Shown: one piece after another, positions 10,117-19,835 of the stretch
Layout of the letters: every line of letters starts with the position of its first letter
Numbering within the stretch: position 1 is the stretch's first letter
DNA from: Vibrio injensis
GTDB taxonomy: Bacteria; Pseudomonadota; Gammaproteobacteria; Enterobacterales; Vibrionaceae
Direction of reading: 5' to 3'
Length of the DNA: 64,000 nt
NCBI RefSeq assembly: GCF_001895205.1
Contig: NZ_BDJF01000020.1
Span: 1-64,000 of the forward strand
The notes under the pieces: generated by a model
What the model was told of the DNA's origin: nothing
Database searches by the model: none
Seen by the model: only the letters and a program-made list of their open reading frames with translations
Program-made: the position numbers and the translations under genes

Positions 10117-10743
10117 TCACATCCAATCAGTATTACGGATGATCCCAACCGCAATCCCTTCAATCGCTAAGTCTTGGCAGGTCAAGTCGACCTCAATCGG
10201 TGCAAAAGCGTCGTTTTCAGCATGCAGCCATACTTTAGCCCCTTTGCGCTCTAAACGTTTGACCGTTACATCTTCTTCGACACGAGCGACGACAACTTGG
10301 CCATTACGCACATCCTGAGTTTTATGAACCGCGAGCAAATCACCATCCATAATACCAATGTCCTTCATGCTTTCCCCCTGAACACGGAGTAGAAAGTCCG
10401 CTTGAGGTCGAAACATGCTCGGATCAACATGATAATGGGCTTCGATATGCTCTTGCGCGAGAATCGGTTCACCGGCCGCAACTCGGCCAATCAAAGGTAA
10501 ACCAAGATCTTGCTCTGCATCATTGGCAGCCCCTAATAGAATGCGGATCCCACGGGAAGCTCCGGGAACAATTTCAATCACTTGCTTACGTGCGAGGGCT
10601 TTCAAGTGCTCTTCGGCTGCATTGGCTGAACGAAAACCCAGTTCGCGAGCTATTTCAGCACGAGTGGGGGGCATTCCGGTTTCTTCGATCTTACTTTTAA
10701 TTAGCTCGAAGACTTGTTGCTGGCGTGGCGTTAACGGCTTCAT
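10117..10743 (-). CDS. lexA: SOS repressor LexA
   Basis: A 208-aa repressor. The N-terminal winged helix (about 1-70) includes [27 protein letters not shown]. The C-terminal latch/peptidase domain has the self-cleavage bond Ala90-Gly91 (GRVAAGEP), catalytic Ser125 (GESM) and Lys162 (TVKRL), spaced as in E. coli. RecA-filament-stimulated autocleavage derepresses the SOS regulon. Two LexA boxes directly upstream indicate autoregulation. It leads a probable operon with the methyltransferase and dinF. Confidence 0.98.
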   Translation of the reverse strand: MKPLTPRQQQVFELIKSKIEETGMPPTRAEIARELGFRSANAAEEHLKALARKQVIEIVPGASRGIRILLGAANDAEQDLGLPLIGRVAAGEPILAQEHIEAHYHVDPSMFRPQADFLLRVQGESMKDIGIMDGDLLAVHKTQDVRNGQVVVARVEEDVTVKRLERKGAKVWLHAENDAFAPIEVDLTCQDLAIEGIAVGIIRNTDWM

Positions 10744-10750
10744 GACTCAC

Positions 10751-10766
10751 CTGTCTTTTTATACAG
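10751..10766. promoter_or_regulatory. LexA box 1
   Basis: CTGT-N8-ACAG with both half-sites perfect and an A/T-rich centre (CTTTTTAT), 8 bp upstream of the lexA ATG. It matches the E. coli SOS-box consensus. Confidence 0.93.
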
Positions 10767-10770
10767 TCAA

Positions 10771-10786
10771 CTGTGAGTATATCCAG
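10771..10786. promoter_or_regulatory. LexA box 2 over the lexA -10
   Basis: CTGTGAGTATATCCAG, one mismatch from CTGT-N8-ACAG. On the minus strand it includes TATACT (10776-10781), a good -10, with a possible -35 TTGCTT at 10798-10803. The tandem boxes and -10 overlap reproduce the E. coli lexA operator layout. Confidence 0.9.
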
Positions 10787-11034
10787 TAATTAATCAAAAG
10801 CAAAGTGGATTGCTGCTTTTTTGATTACTTCACCGCCGATAAAGATCGAGCGCCTTTCTCATCAGGAATCATGAAACAAATCAAAACCCTAATAGACAAT
10901 CACCAGACATGACGGAATAGTATTAAAAGGTTTGACCAGTTTCTGGTATTCTTGCGCTTCAAAAAAAGACACCGACTCAAATCGAGCACTCTCGGTTTGC
11001 GTTTTAGTACAGCATCTTGAGGCCTTGAACTCTT

Positions 11035-13461
11035 ATGTCTTCCGGACACTCATTTTCTCGCTCTTTATTAAAATTACCACTATCGGTAATGGTAAAAGGC
11101 ACGGCGATCCCATCGAATCCGATTGATGATTTAGCCATTGATCTGCATAAACCGATTGTTTATGTCTTACCGTTTCGCTCGAATGTTGATCTGCTAACAT
11201 TACAAACTCATGCGCTTAACGCAGGTCTCCCTGATCCGCTTACCCCACTGACCATTAATGGTCAAACGCTAAAACGCTATGTTTTTATCGCTTCTCGTCC
11301 AGCGCTACTGCAAGACGACCATAACGTGCCTAACGAATCGATTACTACCTTTTCTGAACTGTTGGCCTTACATAAGCATGATTCTGAATTGGATGTTCAA
11401 ATGATTCCTGCAAGTGTGCTATGGGGAAGACGTCCGGGTAAAGAGGGGCAAGAAAAGCCTTACTTGCAAGCTTTAAACGGGTTACAAAAAGCCATTGCGG
11501 TGGTGATCTCTGGGCGTGACTGTTTAGTCCGCTTTAGTCCGGTTGTCTCATTACGTTATATGGCCGACGCTCACGGTACCGATAGTTCAATTGCTCATAA
11601 ACTCGCACGAGTGGCTCGCATTCATTTCTCTCGCCAAAAACTGGCCGCCTCCGGTCCCAATTTGCCTCAGCGCCATCAGTTATTTTCACGGCTAATGAAC
11701 TCTCCTGCGATAGAAAAAGCGATTGCCGATGAAGCTAATCGTAAAAACATCCCATTAGAAAAAGCTCGTAAAGAAGCGCATAATATTTTGGATGAGATCG
11801 CCGCCGACTTTTCGTACTCTTTAATCAAAAAAGGGGATCATGTTCTTGGCTGGCTATGGAATCGTATTTATCAAGGGCTGAACATCAACAACGCGGCCAC
11901 CGTGCGTCGACTCGCTCAAGATGGCCATGAAATTGTCTATGTTCCTTGTCATCGTAGTCATATGGATTACCTTCTGCTCTCTTATGTGCTCTATCACGAA
12001 GGGTTAGTTCCTCCACACATTGCCGCGGGCATTAATTTAAACTTTTTCCCTGCTGGACAAATATTTCGCCGTGGCGGGGCATTTTTTATCCGTCGAAGTT
12101 TTAAAGGCGATCCTCTTTATTCCACCATTTTCCGCGAATACCTTGCTGAGTTGTTTGCTAAAGGCTATTCGGTAGAATATTTCAGTGAAGGTGGCCGCTC
12201 ACGTACCGGACGTTTACTGCAAGCCAAAACCGGTATGTTAGCAATGACCATTCAAGCGATGCTGCGTGGCTTGAACCGTCCTGTAACCCTAGTGCCCGTC
12301 TACATTGGCTATGAGCACGTGATGGAAGTGGGTACTTACGCCAAAGAGCTTCGCGGTAAACGCAAAGAAAAAGAGAATGCTGGCTTAGTGTTTCGCACCC
12401 TACGCAAACTACGTAACTTTGGCCAAGGCTACGTTAACTTTGGTGAGCCTATCCCTCTTAATCACTACCTTAACGAGCATGCGCCAGAATGGACTCAAGA
12501 CATTGATGCCATGGGGGGCAGCAAACCACAATGGATGATGCCTATCGTTAATCAATTAGCGACTAAAATGATGACTCACATTAATGATGCCGCCGCCGCC
12601 AATGCGATGACCTTGTGTGCGACCGCATTATTAGCTTCAAGGCAGCGTGCATTGGCTCGGGATAATTTGGTCAAACAAATCGACTGTTACTTAGCCTTAC
12701 TGCGCAATGTTCCGTACTCAACGACCTTTACCGTACCTAGCGATAGCGCAGAACAACTGGTCACCCATGCTGAGTCGTTAGATAAGTTTTTGGTTGAAAC
12801 CGACAGTATTGGCGACATTATCTCATTAGATCGTAACCAGTCGATTTTGATGACTTATTATCGTAATAACATCATTCATCTATTGGCACTACCATCGCTA
12901 ATTGCGCAAATGCTGATCCGCCAACAATCATTATCGATCAGTGCTATCCAGCAAACCGTTGCTCAAGTCTATCCCTTCCTTAAGCAAGAGCTATTTTTAA
13001 GCTATCCCGATGATGATTTGGATGAAGTTGTTGAGCGTTACTTATCCGAGCTTGAACGCCAACAGTTAGTGACGATTGAGCAGCAAACGGTGACCATCAA
13101 CCAAGCACAGACACAAGTCTTGATGCTCCTTGGTCGAACGATTTCCGAAACGCTGCAACGTTATGCGATTGCCTTGAATCTACTGGTTGCTAACCCAGAT
13201 TTAGCCAAAACGGATCTGGAAGCTAAGAGTCAAGAGATTGCCCAGCGACTGGGACGACTACATGGGATTAATGCACCAGAATTTTTTGATAAAGGTGTTT
13301 TTTCTGCGCTGTTTGTCACCTTAACCGAACAGGGCTACTTAGGACATGATGGTTATTGCCAATTGGAAAAAACTCAGCAGTTTGCCGACGCGCTTTACCT
13401 GATGCTCTATCCGGAAGTCCGTTTAACTATTCAAGAAAGTATCTGTCAAGTTGAGTGGTAA
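11035..13461 (+). CDS. plsB: Glycerol-3-phosphate 1-O-acyltransferase
   Basis: The first committed step of phospholipid synthesis: acylates glycerol-3-phosphate at sn-1 at the inner membrane. The 808-aa protein equals the E. coli length (807). It holds the acyltransferase HX4D motif HRSHMD (His306-Asp311) and motif III EGGRSR (385-390). It is divergent from lexA. The 291-bp gap between them contains the LexA boxes near lexA and no other feature I can support. Followed by a strong terminator. Confidence 0.97.
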   Translation: MSSGHSFSRSLLKLPLSVMVKGTAIPSNPIDDLAIDLHKPIVYVLPFRSNVDLLTLQTHALNAGLPDPLTPLTINGQTLKRYVFIASRPALLQDDHNVPNESITTFSELLALHKHDSELDVQMIPASVLWGRRPGKEGQEKPYLQALNGLQKAIAVVISGRDCLVRFSPVVSLRYMADAHGTDSSIAHKLARVARIHFSRQKLAASGPNLPQRHQLFSRLMNSPAIEKAIADEANRKNIPLEKARKEAHNILDEIAADFSYSLIKKGDHVLGWLWNRIYQGLNINNAATVRRLAQDGHEIVYVPCHRSHMDYLLLSYVLYHEGLVPPHIAAGINLNFFPAGQIFRRGGAFFIRRSFKGDPLYSTIFREYLAELFAKGYSVEYFSEGGRSRTGRLLQAKTGMLAMTIQAMLRGLNRPVTLVPVYIGYEHVMEVGTYAKELRGKRKEKENAGLVFRTLRKLRNFGQGYVNFGEPIPLNHYLNEHAPEWTQDIDAMGGSKPQWMMPIVNQLATKMMTHINDAAAANAMTLCATALLASRQRALARDNLVKQIDCYLALLRNVPYSTTFTVPSDSAEQLVTHAESLDKFLVETDSIGDIISLDRNQSILMTYYRNNIIHLLALPSLIAQMLIRQQSLSISAIQQTVAQVYPFLKQELFLSYPDDDLDEVVERYLSELERQQLVTIEQQTVTINQAQTQVLMLLGRTISETLQRYAIALNLLVANPDLAKTDLEAKSQEIAQRLGRLHGINAPEFFDKGVFSALFVTLTEQGYLGHDGYCQLEKTQQFADALYLMLYPEVRLTIQESICQVEW

Positions 13462-13511
13462 CGCTTGATCATCATCGTTATTACAACGCGCATTATCATC
13501 AAGCCAATAAC

Positions 13512-13539
13512 ACTAAGGCATCCCTCGGGATGCCTTAGT
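13512..13539. terminator. Terminator between plsB and ubiA
   Basis: A perfect 13-bp stem ACTAAGGCATCCC / GGGATGCCTTAGT with a 2-nt centre, between convergent plsB and ubiA. No long T-run on either side, but the stem is very stable. Confidence 0.75.
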
Positions 13540-13550
13540 CGTTCATCGAA

Positions 13551-14408
13551 TTACCACCATAGTGAGAGTATCAGCCCCAGTGTAATCACCATACCAACAT
13601 AGTTATTGTTCAAAAAAGCATGGAAGCAAGGCATACGTTGTCGATGACGAATCAAATGCTGCTGATAAACAAACAAACCACTGGCAATCAAAACCGTCCA
13701 ATAGTAACTGGCCGCTAGTGAATAAACCCAACCCAACGCGATTAATAAAACGATCGTCATCAGTTGCAACACCCCAATGATCGCTTTATCACGACGACCA
13801 AATAAAATCGCGGTCGATTTAACCCCAATCAACAGATCGTCATCGCGGTCAACCATTGCATATTGAGTATCATAAGCAATCGTCCACAGTAGGTTTACCC
13901 CAAAGACTAACCAGATAACAGGAGGTAACTCATTGGCTTGAGCGGCCCATGCCATCGGAATTGACCAACTGAATGCTAAGCCCAGAAAAAGCTGCGGCAC
14001 TTGAGTATAGCGTTTCATGAAGGGATAAATAAAAGCCAGAACCACTCCAACTAAAGAGAGTTTAATCGTCAAAGGATTCATGGTTAATACCAGCAAAAAA
14101 GACAAGATCACCAAGACCAAAAACAATCCAATCGCTTCTTTCTCACTGACTTTTCCCGTCGGTAGCGGACGTTGCGCTGTGCGCTTTACATGACCATCAA
14201 CGTGACGGTCAGCAAAATCATTAATCACACACCCCGCAGAACGCATCGCAAACACTCCAATCGCAAACACCACAAGTACACGAAAATCCGGCATACCTTG
14301 CGCAGCTAAGATCAGAGCCCATAACGTTGGCCATAACAACAGCAACGAACCAATAGGCCTATCCATACGCATCAGTTGCCAATAGGCACGAACTTTTGCT
14401 TGGTTCAT
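13551..14408 (-). CDS. ubiA: 4-hydroxybenzoate octaprenyltransferase
   Basis: Membrane prenyltransferase of ubiquinone synthesis that attaches the polyprenyl tail to 4-hydroxybenzoate. 285 aa with about nine membrane helices. Both Asp-rich Mg-diphosphate motifs are present: NDFADRHVD (63-71) and YAMVDRDDD near residue 190. The ATG directly abuts the ubiC stop codon, so translation is probably coupled. Confidence 0.96.
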   Translation of the reverse strand: MNQAKVRAYWQLMRMDRPIGSLLLLWPTLWALILAAQGMPDFRVLVVFAIGVFAMRSAGCVINDFADRHVDGHVKRTAQRPLPTGKVSEKEAIGLFLVLVILSFLLVLTMNPLTIKLSLVGVVLAFIYPFMKRYTQVPQLFLGLAFSWSIPMAWAAQANELPPVIWLVFGVNLLWTIAYDTQYAMVDRDDDLLIGVKSTAILFGRRDKAIIGVLQLMTIVLLIALGWVYSLAASYYWTVLIASGLFVYQQHLIRHRQRMPCFHAFLNNNYVGMVITLGLILSLWW

Positions 14409-14960
14409 TTACACACTCTCCTTCGCGTAAATTGGGCAATCGGGTAAAAATAACTCGGCGACTAACATCGGTTTATGGTTCATCCATAAACGTGAACGCC
14501 GAGCAAGTAACGGGCCATCCGAGGTCATCGCCCACCCAACTTGTAATCCATCCCGTCGAACATGGTCACTGTTGAAAACCGTGAGCCCCAGCGGAATAGG
14601 CCCTTGTTGAGTCAAATCATCCGGCTGACCTTGCAAAGAACTTTGGGGAATGAGAGTTCGACCGAATACCCAGGGTCTAGTATCTCCGGCTAAAATAACC
14701 TGACGCAGCAAACAAGTTTCCGCCGTTAACCACGCCACTTCTGTAAAATCCAGTTGGGCAGGTTCCAGCCACTGGTTATCGTGCTGAGTAATACTCAACT
14801 GCTGACAACGCTGGGCCATCAGACGCGACAACGACCCTTGCTCTAACAGCCAAGATTGGGCGTTATCCGAGGGATAAGTAAAATCTTCCGGCCATTGCCA
14901 ATCTACTTGGCGTAATGAAGAAAGATAGAGCGGAGTCATTCTATTCATACTAGTATTCAA
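14409..14960 (-). CDS. ubiC: Chorismate lyase
   Basis: Converts chorismate to 4-hydroxybenzoate and pyruvate, the first step of ubiquinone synthesis and the substrate for UbiA encoded next. The 183-aa protein matches the family in LLRQVIL, RTLIPQSSL, and the C-terminal RRSRLWM and LVAELFLPDCPIY blocks. Later in-frame ATGs (codons 5 and 8) are also possible starts; E. coli UbiC is 165 aa. Confidence 0.94.
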   Translation of the reverse strand: MNTSMNRMTPLYLSSLRQVDWQWPEDFTYPSDNAQSWLLEQGSLSRLMAQRCQQLSITQHDNQWLEPAQLDFTEVAWLTAETCLLRQVILAGDTRPWVFGRTLIPQSSLQGQPDDLTQQGPIPLGLTVFNSDHVRRDGLQVGWAMTSDGPLLARRSRLWMNHKPMLVAELFLPDCPIYAKESV

Positions 14961-15114
14961 TATGACGCTTAATCGTCATACAATAACGCCGACATGCAGG
15001 TAAACCGCGCAGCGTTCAGACTCTATTAAGCATTTTATTTACAATCAGATGCGCTATTGTAACAAGAGTCGGGCGATTCGAATATCGTGAACAGAAGAAA
15101 GAACAGGCACAACT

Positions 15115-15522
15115 ATGCTTAAACGTTATCTAGTCCAAATAATGCTCGCCTTTGGCCTGCTAGCCTCCTACTCCGCCATGGCAACCACGGAGAATAGAAC
15201 CCAATTCGCCTATTTTACACTAGAGCCGGAATTGACCACTAACTTCCATACCCGAGGTAATCGTCTCGGCTATATTCAGGTCAGAATTGATATTATGGTC
15301 GCCAATAGCGCCGATCTACCATTAATCGAGCTACATCAACCATTGATTCGTGATGCGGTCATTGAGCAGCTTGGTAAACAAACCGAGGACTCTATCCGTT
15401 CCCTTTCTGGCCGAGAAAATTTACGCAGAACTCTCGTCGAAGAGATTAATAACATTTTACTACCCGAAACAGGCCGTACCTTGATCGCTGACTTACTGTT
15501 TACTAAATATATTTATCAATAA
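15115..15522 (+). CDS. FliL-family exported protein, outside any flagellar locus
   Basis: 135 aa with a signal peptide or N-terminal anchor (MLKRYLVQIMLAFGLLASYSAMA, split here as MLKRYLVQIMLA and FGLLASYSAMA) followed by a FliL-like domain (YFTLEPELTTNF, LGYIQVRIDI, IRDAVIEQLGKQ, LRRTLVEEINNILLPETG). True FliL associates with the flagellar motor. This copy stands among ubiquinone and glp genes, and related copies occur at this site in Vibrio from memory. Its link to the flagellum is unproven. Confidence 0.8.
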   Translation: MLKRYLVQIMLAFGLLASYSAMATTENRTQFAYFTLEPELTTNFHTRGNRLGYIQVRIDIMVANSADLPLIELHQPLIRDAVIEQLGKQTEDSIRSLSGRENLRRTLVEEINNILLPETGRTLIADLLFTKYIYQ

Positions 15523-15532
15523 AACTGAATCA

Positions 15533-15574
15533 CGGTCATCGAAACCGCACTTAATCTAACGCTTTCGATGACCG
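15533..15574. repeat. 12-bp inverted repeat at the fliL-like/glpG junction
   Basis: CGGTCATCGAAA (15533-15544) and its exact complement TTTCGATGACCG (15563-15574) flank an 18-nt loop at a convergent gene end, running into the last codons of glpG. Probably a terminator without a clear T-run. Confidence 0.55.
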
Positions 15575-16390
15575 ACTGGCATCATGTAACCCAAGTAACA
15601 TACCGCTGATTAAGCCGACCAAGTGTGCGGTATTGGCGATCGCCATAAACGGCTGAACAAATCCCAACACTAACCAAATCAGCATAAAACCAATCAATGG
15701 TTTAGGCATCTCTAAACCAAGTTGAGGCGCTCGCCAGCCCAGCAACCATAAATAACCGACTAAGGCATACACTACGCCAGATAAACCACCAAAATTCGCG
15801 CCTTCCACCCAGTATTGTCCAGCACCAGATAAAGCCGCAGCGATCAATGTTATCTGGGTAAGTTTAAGACTACCCAACCGCTTTTCAATATCACCGCCAA
15901 GCTGCCACCACCACAGTAGATTAAACGCTATATGCATGACGGAAAAGTGCAGCAGTGCATGCGTAAACCAACGCCATAACTGCCATTGCTGACCAGCGAA
16001 AGCCGGAAAATGCAACGCCGCAAACACCTGACGAGCCAAACCAAACTGTTGTAAAACAAAAATTCCGATACAGACCATCATCATCAGCAATGTGATTGGC
16101 CCAGCTTTGGCTTTTACCAGCGACAGAAGGCTTGGGGCTTGATAAGTAAACGGCGTTGGTTGTGTATTCCCGACCTGCCAAGAAGCCGCTTGATATTTAC
16201 GGTCTTGAGGATGGTGCAAAAAATGCTGAAGTTCGCTTTCGGCTTCTATTTGATGCTGTTCATCGATGAGCCATAAAGAAACCTGACCACCTTCCTCTGG
16301 CTGCATCTGTACCTCGATGTGCCTTGAGGCCATGTAATCAATGAAAGCTTGCGCCATCCGTGGATGAGCTAAGGTGATCAATTTTATCAT
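15551..16390 (-). CDS. glpG: Rhomboid intramembrane serine protease
   Basis: 279 aa. It has an N-terminal cytoplasmic domain (about 1-85) and six or so membrane helices holding the rhomboid dyad: Ser in GLSGVVYALVGY (about residue 203) and His in NTAHLVGLISG (about residue 256), plus HFSVMHIAFNLLWWWQLG. It cleaves membrane-embedded substrates. Its start lies 5 bp after the glpE stop, forming a glpEG unit as in E. coli. There is no glpR at the end of this cluster. Confidence 0.95.
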   Translation of the reverse strand: MIKLITLAHPRMAQAFIDYMASRHIEVQMQPEEGGQVSLWLIDEQHQIEAESELQHFLHHPQDRKYQAASWQVGNTQPTPFTYQAPSLLSLVKAKAGPITLLMMMVCIGIFVLQQFGLARQVFAALHFPAFAGQQWQLWRWFTHALLHFSVMHIAFNLLWWWQLGGDIEKRLGSLKLTQITLIAAALSGAGQYWVEGANFGGLSGVVYALVGYLWLLGWRAPQLGLEMPKPLIGFMLIWLVLGFVQPFMAIANTAHLVGLISGMLLGLHDASRSSKALD

Positions 16391-16395
16391 TAGGG

Positions 16396-16716
16396 TTAAC
16401 TCGTTGTCGTCGGTAAATGAGCATGCTGCCAGGCTTCAAAGCCCCCATCAATACTATACACCTGTTCAAAACCTTGGTTAACCAAGTATTGAGCTGCTCC
16501 TTGACTACTGATGCCATGATAACACATCACTAAAACCGGCTGTATAAGTGGGTGATCCTTAATAAAGGCATTGAGCGTGTCATTGGTTAGATGGAAAGCA
16601 TTCTGTGGATGAGCTAACGCAAAAGACTGCGGATCACGGATATCAACCAGTATGGCCTTGGATTGTTCAAGTAGCTGTTGCGCACTGATAACATCAATAT
16701 GCTGAAAATGGTCCAT
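16396..16716 (-). CDS. glpE: Thiosulfate sulfurtransferase (single rhodanese domain)
   Basis: 106 aa, matching E. coli GlpE (108). The rhodanese active-site loop is [10 protein letters not shown] with the persulfide-forming Cys; the signature [22 protein letters not shown] (cited in part: VDIRDPQSF) is also present. I prefer the ATG at 16716 with GAGAACC upstream over the ATG at 16755. It is upstream of glpG and preceded by an intergenic region with DnaA boxes. Confidence 0.93.
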   Translation of the reverse strand: MDHFQHIDVISAQQLLEQSKAILVDIRDPQSFALAHPQNAFHLTNDTLNAFIKDHPLIQPVLVMCYHGISSQGAAQYLVNQGFEQVYSIDGGFEAWQHAHLPTTTS

Positions 16717-16827
16717 GAAGTGGTTCTCGTTGAGTGATAATTCGTTAGCACACATTGTAACCTAACCCACATTGAACAAGTACATAGCGACAGTAAGGTT
16801 ATGCCTAATCATCCTTAAGCATAATAT

Positions 16828-16836
16828 TGTGGATAA
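16828..16836 (-). promoter_or_regulatory. DnaA box
   Basis: The minus strand reads TTATCCACA, a perfect high-affinity DnaA box. A weaker same-strand box (CAATCCACA, 16840-16848) starts 12 bp away. Confidence 0.6.
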
Positions 16837-17004
16837 TTCTGTGGATTGCGTTGATAAGGTAGCTTAAGCAAAAAAGATCCACTACATGTTGTGATGATCC
16901 TTATTTTTCTGTGCGTAAGAAAAACATATCCCCAAATAGAAAACAGCGTTCAAGCCTTAATTTATCGTCATTGATGATCATTCGTGACACTTTTCATCAC
17001 AGAG

Positions 17005-17013
17005 TTATCCACA
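17005..17013 (+). promoter_or_regulatory. DnaA box
   Basis: Plus-strand TTATCCACA, perfect match, 177 bp from and inverted relative to the box at 16828. Confidence 0.6.
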
Positions 17014-17054
17014 GAAAAATCGACCAGATGTTGATCAATGTTGTCGATCCCAAT

Positions 17055-17082
17055 AAAAAAGCCGAGATCGATTGATCTCGGC
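17055..17082 (-). terminator. rpoH terminator
   Basis: Minus strand: stem GCCGAGATC / GATCTCGGC, 4-nt loop, then six T. It lies 25 bp downstream of the rpoH stop and is a textbook intrinsic terminator. Confidence 0.92.
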
Positions 17083-17107
17083 TTTACTCTGATTCGTTGC
17101 CTAGCGG

Positions 17108-17965
17108 TTAAAAATCACCAACCGCCTCTTTAAGCTTTTTCATCGCATTCTTTTCTAGCTGGCGAATACGCTCGGCAGACACTTGATAAAGATCCGCCAA
17201 TTCTTGCAAGGTCGCCTTTTGGTCATCCAGCCAACGAGAGCGCACAATATGCTGACTACGTTCATCCAAACTGGCCAAAGCTAAACTGAGACGATGATTG
17301 GTATGATTTTCCCAGTTTTGCGCTTCGATATTTTCCGCCAAGTCGGATTGCTTATCTTCCAAATACAGTACTGGCGCAGTATAGGCATTCGGATTGTCGT
17401 CATCTTCAGCAGAAAATTCAAACGTTGAATCGAGCGCTGCTAAACGAGATTCCATTTCTCGAACTTCGGCAGGTTCAACCCCGAGTTCACGAGCAACGGT
17501 TTCAACTTCACCGTTATTAAACCAACCGAGACGCTTTTTCGATTTACGTAGGTTAAAAAACAATTTGCGCTGCGCTTTAGTCGTCGCAATTTTCACAATA
17601 CGCCAGTTGCGTAATACGTATTCATGAATTTCGGCTTTGATCCAATGCACCGCAAACGAGACCAGTCTGACGCCGACCTCTGGGTTAAAGCGTTTCACCG
17701 CTTTCATTAAACCAATGTTTCCCTCTTGAACAAGATCCGCAATCGGTAACCCATAACCCGAATAACCACGAGCAACATGAACAACAAATCGAAGGTGCGA
17801 TAAGATCAACGTTTTCGCCGCTTCAATATCACCTGAGTAGTGTAACCGCTCAGCCAGTTCACGTTCCTCTTCAGCCGTTAGCATTGGGTAGCTACTAACT
17901 GAACGGATGTAGCTATCTAAGCTATCTTGTGAAATAAGAGCCATTGGATACGCTTGGTTAGTCAT
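17108..17965 (-). CDS. rpoH: Heat-shock sigma factor sigma-32
   Basis: 285 aa (E. coli 284). Sigma region 2 includes [17 protein letters not shown] and region 4 ends with the [25 protein letters not shown]. The RpoH box ([17 protein letters not shown]) distinguishes it from other sigma factors. It directs transcription of chaperone and protease genes. It is downstream of ftsX in the same direction with a 136-bp gap that probably carries its own promoters, as in E. coli. Confidence 0.97.
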   Translation of the reverse strand: MTNQAYPMALISQDSLDSYIRSVSSYPMLTAEEERELAERLHYSGDIEAAKTLILSHLRFVVHVARGYSGYGLPIADLVQEGNIGLMKAVKRFNPEVGVRLVSFAVHWIKAEIHEYVLRNWRIVKIATTKAQRKLFFNLRKSKKRLGWFNNGEVETVARELGVEPAEVREMESRLAALDSTFEFSAEDDDNPNAYTAPVLYLEDKQSDLAENIEAQNWENHTNHRLSLALASLDERSQHIVRSRWLDDQKATLQELADLYQVSAERIRQLEKNAMKKLKEAVGDF

Positions 17966-18101
17966 TCAAATCCTCATCAATCTGTGATTTTGAGTTAATT
18001 TTAACCTGACAATCTTGAACCGAAAATCAATTCGTTTCAAGCCTTGATTGCCGATAATTTTACTCTCAGCCATGGTGGCCGTTCAATAAGACCGCTCTAT
18101 T

Positions 18102-19067
18102 TTATAACGGTTCAATTTCTTTTAAATGCCGCTGCGCAGAGAGACGCGCTGCCAAACAGCCCAATAGTGTTCCCAACATCAGTAATAACAACGATTCATC
18201 CCAATTAAGGCCAATCAATCGAAAACGGCTATCATAAAGTGCCGCCAATTCAGTCACGGCACCATTGAGAATAATCGTCACTAGGGCGGTCAGCAACCAA
18301 GCTGATAAGCTGCCCAATAAGCCAAGCCACATCCCTGAATAAAGGTAGGGGCGTAAAATATAGCTGTCGGTTGCGCCAATCAATTTCATGGTTTGAATTT
18401 CATCTTTATTCGCTTGAACATTAAAACGCAAGGTATTACCGATAATCAAAAAGATCGACGACAACATGAGTATCGATAAGCTCACCACGATGATCATGGC
18501 TAAATGTCGAATTGCATCTAACCTCGCTAACCAATCTTCATCTAATCGGACATCGGTTACGTTGGCTTGCTGACGAGCTTCCTCAGCAATACGTTTGATT
18601 TGTTGATTGTCTTCCACGCTGGGAGTGATGACCAATACTCCAGGTAGCGCGTATTCATCCAGTAGGCTGATAGCTTGATCAAACCCAGCATATTGACTGA
18701 GTTCTGCTAAACCTTGCTGTGGGGATATGTAATCAACCAAGGCGATATCGGAGCGATTTTCCAACTGATCTTTTAATATCATCACCCGAGATTCAGGCGT
18801 TCCTTGTTGAAGGTAGACACTAACTTGTGAAGGACTGGTCACATTGACCGCGACCGAAGCAATATTTTTCGTTAATAGATATAAACTGGCGGGTAACGCT
18901 AGCGCCATTGATATCACCGCCAATGTCAGTAAATTACCGAGCGGACGTCGCCATAATGCCGAGAATGCCATTTGGGCTTGCTTACTATGCGTAGTGATAA
19001 AACTGTCTCTTGGCGCTCTTGGGTAAGGCTGACTGCGCTTTTTAGGGTTGGCTTTATTGCTGACCAT
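18102..19067 (-). CDS. ftsX: Cell division protein FtsX
   Basis: 321-aa inner-membrane partner of FtsE. It has a basic N-terminal tail, four membrane helices (near residues 55-75 and three toward the C-terminus) and a large periplasmic loop. FtsEX regulates septal peptidoglycan hydrolases and divisome activity. I chose the ATG at 19067, preceded by GAGGTGGAAGAG; a GTG at 19082 would add five residues. It overlaps the 3' end of ftsE by 14 bp, implying coupled translation. Confidence 0.95.
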   Translation of the reverse strand: MVSNKANPKKRSQPYPRAPRDSFITTHSKQAQMAFSALWRRPLGNLLTLAVISMALALPASLYLLTKNIASVAVNVTSPSQVSVYLQQGTPESRVMILKDQLENRSDIALVDYISPQQGLAELSQYAGFDQAISLLDEYALPGVLVITPSVEDNQQIKRIAEEARQQANVTDVRLDEDWLARLDAIRHLAMIIVVSLSILMLSSIFLIIGNTLRFNVQANKDEIQTMKLIGATDSYILRPYLYSGMWLGLLGSLSAWLLTALVTIILNGAVTELAALYDSRFRLIGLNWDESLLLLMLGTLLGCLAARLSAQRHLKEIEPL

Positions 19068-19731
19068 ACTCTTCCACCTCACTTAAAAAGCCTTGGTTCA
19101 ACTCTAAGTGACGATATTGAGGTCGAGATTGCACCAAATTAATATCATGGGTCGCTAATAAAATCGTCACTCCTGCGCGATTAAACTCCTCAAAGAGCCG
19201 TAATATACGATTCGATAAATCAGGATCCAAGTTACCCGTCGGTTCATCGGCTAACAATAAGGTCGGTCGATTGACTACCGCACGAGCAATACCGACGCGT
19301 TGCTGCTCGCCACCGGATAACTGACTTGGTAGACAACGAGCTTTGTCTAATAAGCCTGTTTTATCTAATGCCGCTGAAACGCGCCGTTTGATATCTTGCT
19401 CTGCGATTGATTCAATACGCATCGGTAAGGCAACATTATCAAAGACCGTTCTGTCCATTAATAATCGATGATCTTGAAAAACAATCCCAATATTGCGCCG
19501 TAAAAAAGGAATGTCACGATTAGGAATACGGGTAATATCATGACCATTAAAACTAATTTTTCCGTCACTGGGACGCTCAATGGCACAGATCAGCTTGAGT
19601 AAGGTACTTTTACCCGCTCCTGAGTGGCCACCTAAAAAGGCCATTTCCCCCCGACGCAGATGAAAATCGACTTTCTGTAAGGCTTGCCGACCGCCACGAT
19701 AAGCTTTACTGACTTGTTGAAACTTAATCAC
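19054..19731 (-). CDS. ftsE: Cell division ATP-binding protein FtsE
   Basis: 225-aa ABC ATPase. Walker A is GHSGAGKS, the signature is LSGGEQQRVGIARA, and Walker B is LLLADEPTGNLD. It couples ATP hydrolysis to FtsX-controlled septal wall hydrolysis. The family start IKFQQVSKAYRGG is preceded here by a GTG codon at 19731 with GAGGGATCAC just upstream, so I use GTG rather than a longer in-frame start that would add a foreign 19-residue leader. Confidence 0.95.
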   Translation of the reverse strand: MIKFQQVSKAYRGGRQALQKVDFHLRRGEMAFLGGHSGAGKSTLLKLICAIERPSDGKISFNGHDITRIPNRDIPFLRRNIGIVFQDHRLLMDRTVFDNVALPMRIESIAEQDIKRRVSAALDKTGLLDKARCLPSQLSGGEQQRVGIARAVVNRPTLLLADEPTGNLDPDLSNRILRLFEEFNRAGVTILLATHDINLVQSRPQYRHLELNQGFLSEVEEYGQQ

Positions 19732-19835
19732 CCGTGATCCCTCTATGACACATAACGTATCGCTGACTAAACACCTTAACGGCGACATGCGGGCAAATCA
19801 GCCACACATGATCGCCAGATTCAACACCGCCAAGC

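Larger units (their letters stand above)
16717..17107. other. glpE-rpoH intergenic region rich in DnaA boxes and GATC sites
   Basis: No gene is visible. The region holds the rpoH terminator at its right end, two perfect DnaA boxes (16828-16836 and 17005-17013), a weaker one (16840-16848), and seven GATC sites between 16876 and 17077, two of them inside the terminator stem. The glpE promoter should lie here. Confidence 0.6.

Noticed and set aside
16828-17013. A replication origin at the DnaA boxes
   Set aside because: Only two perfect boxes and no gidA/mioC or rctB context; the window gives no support for an origin.
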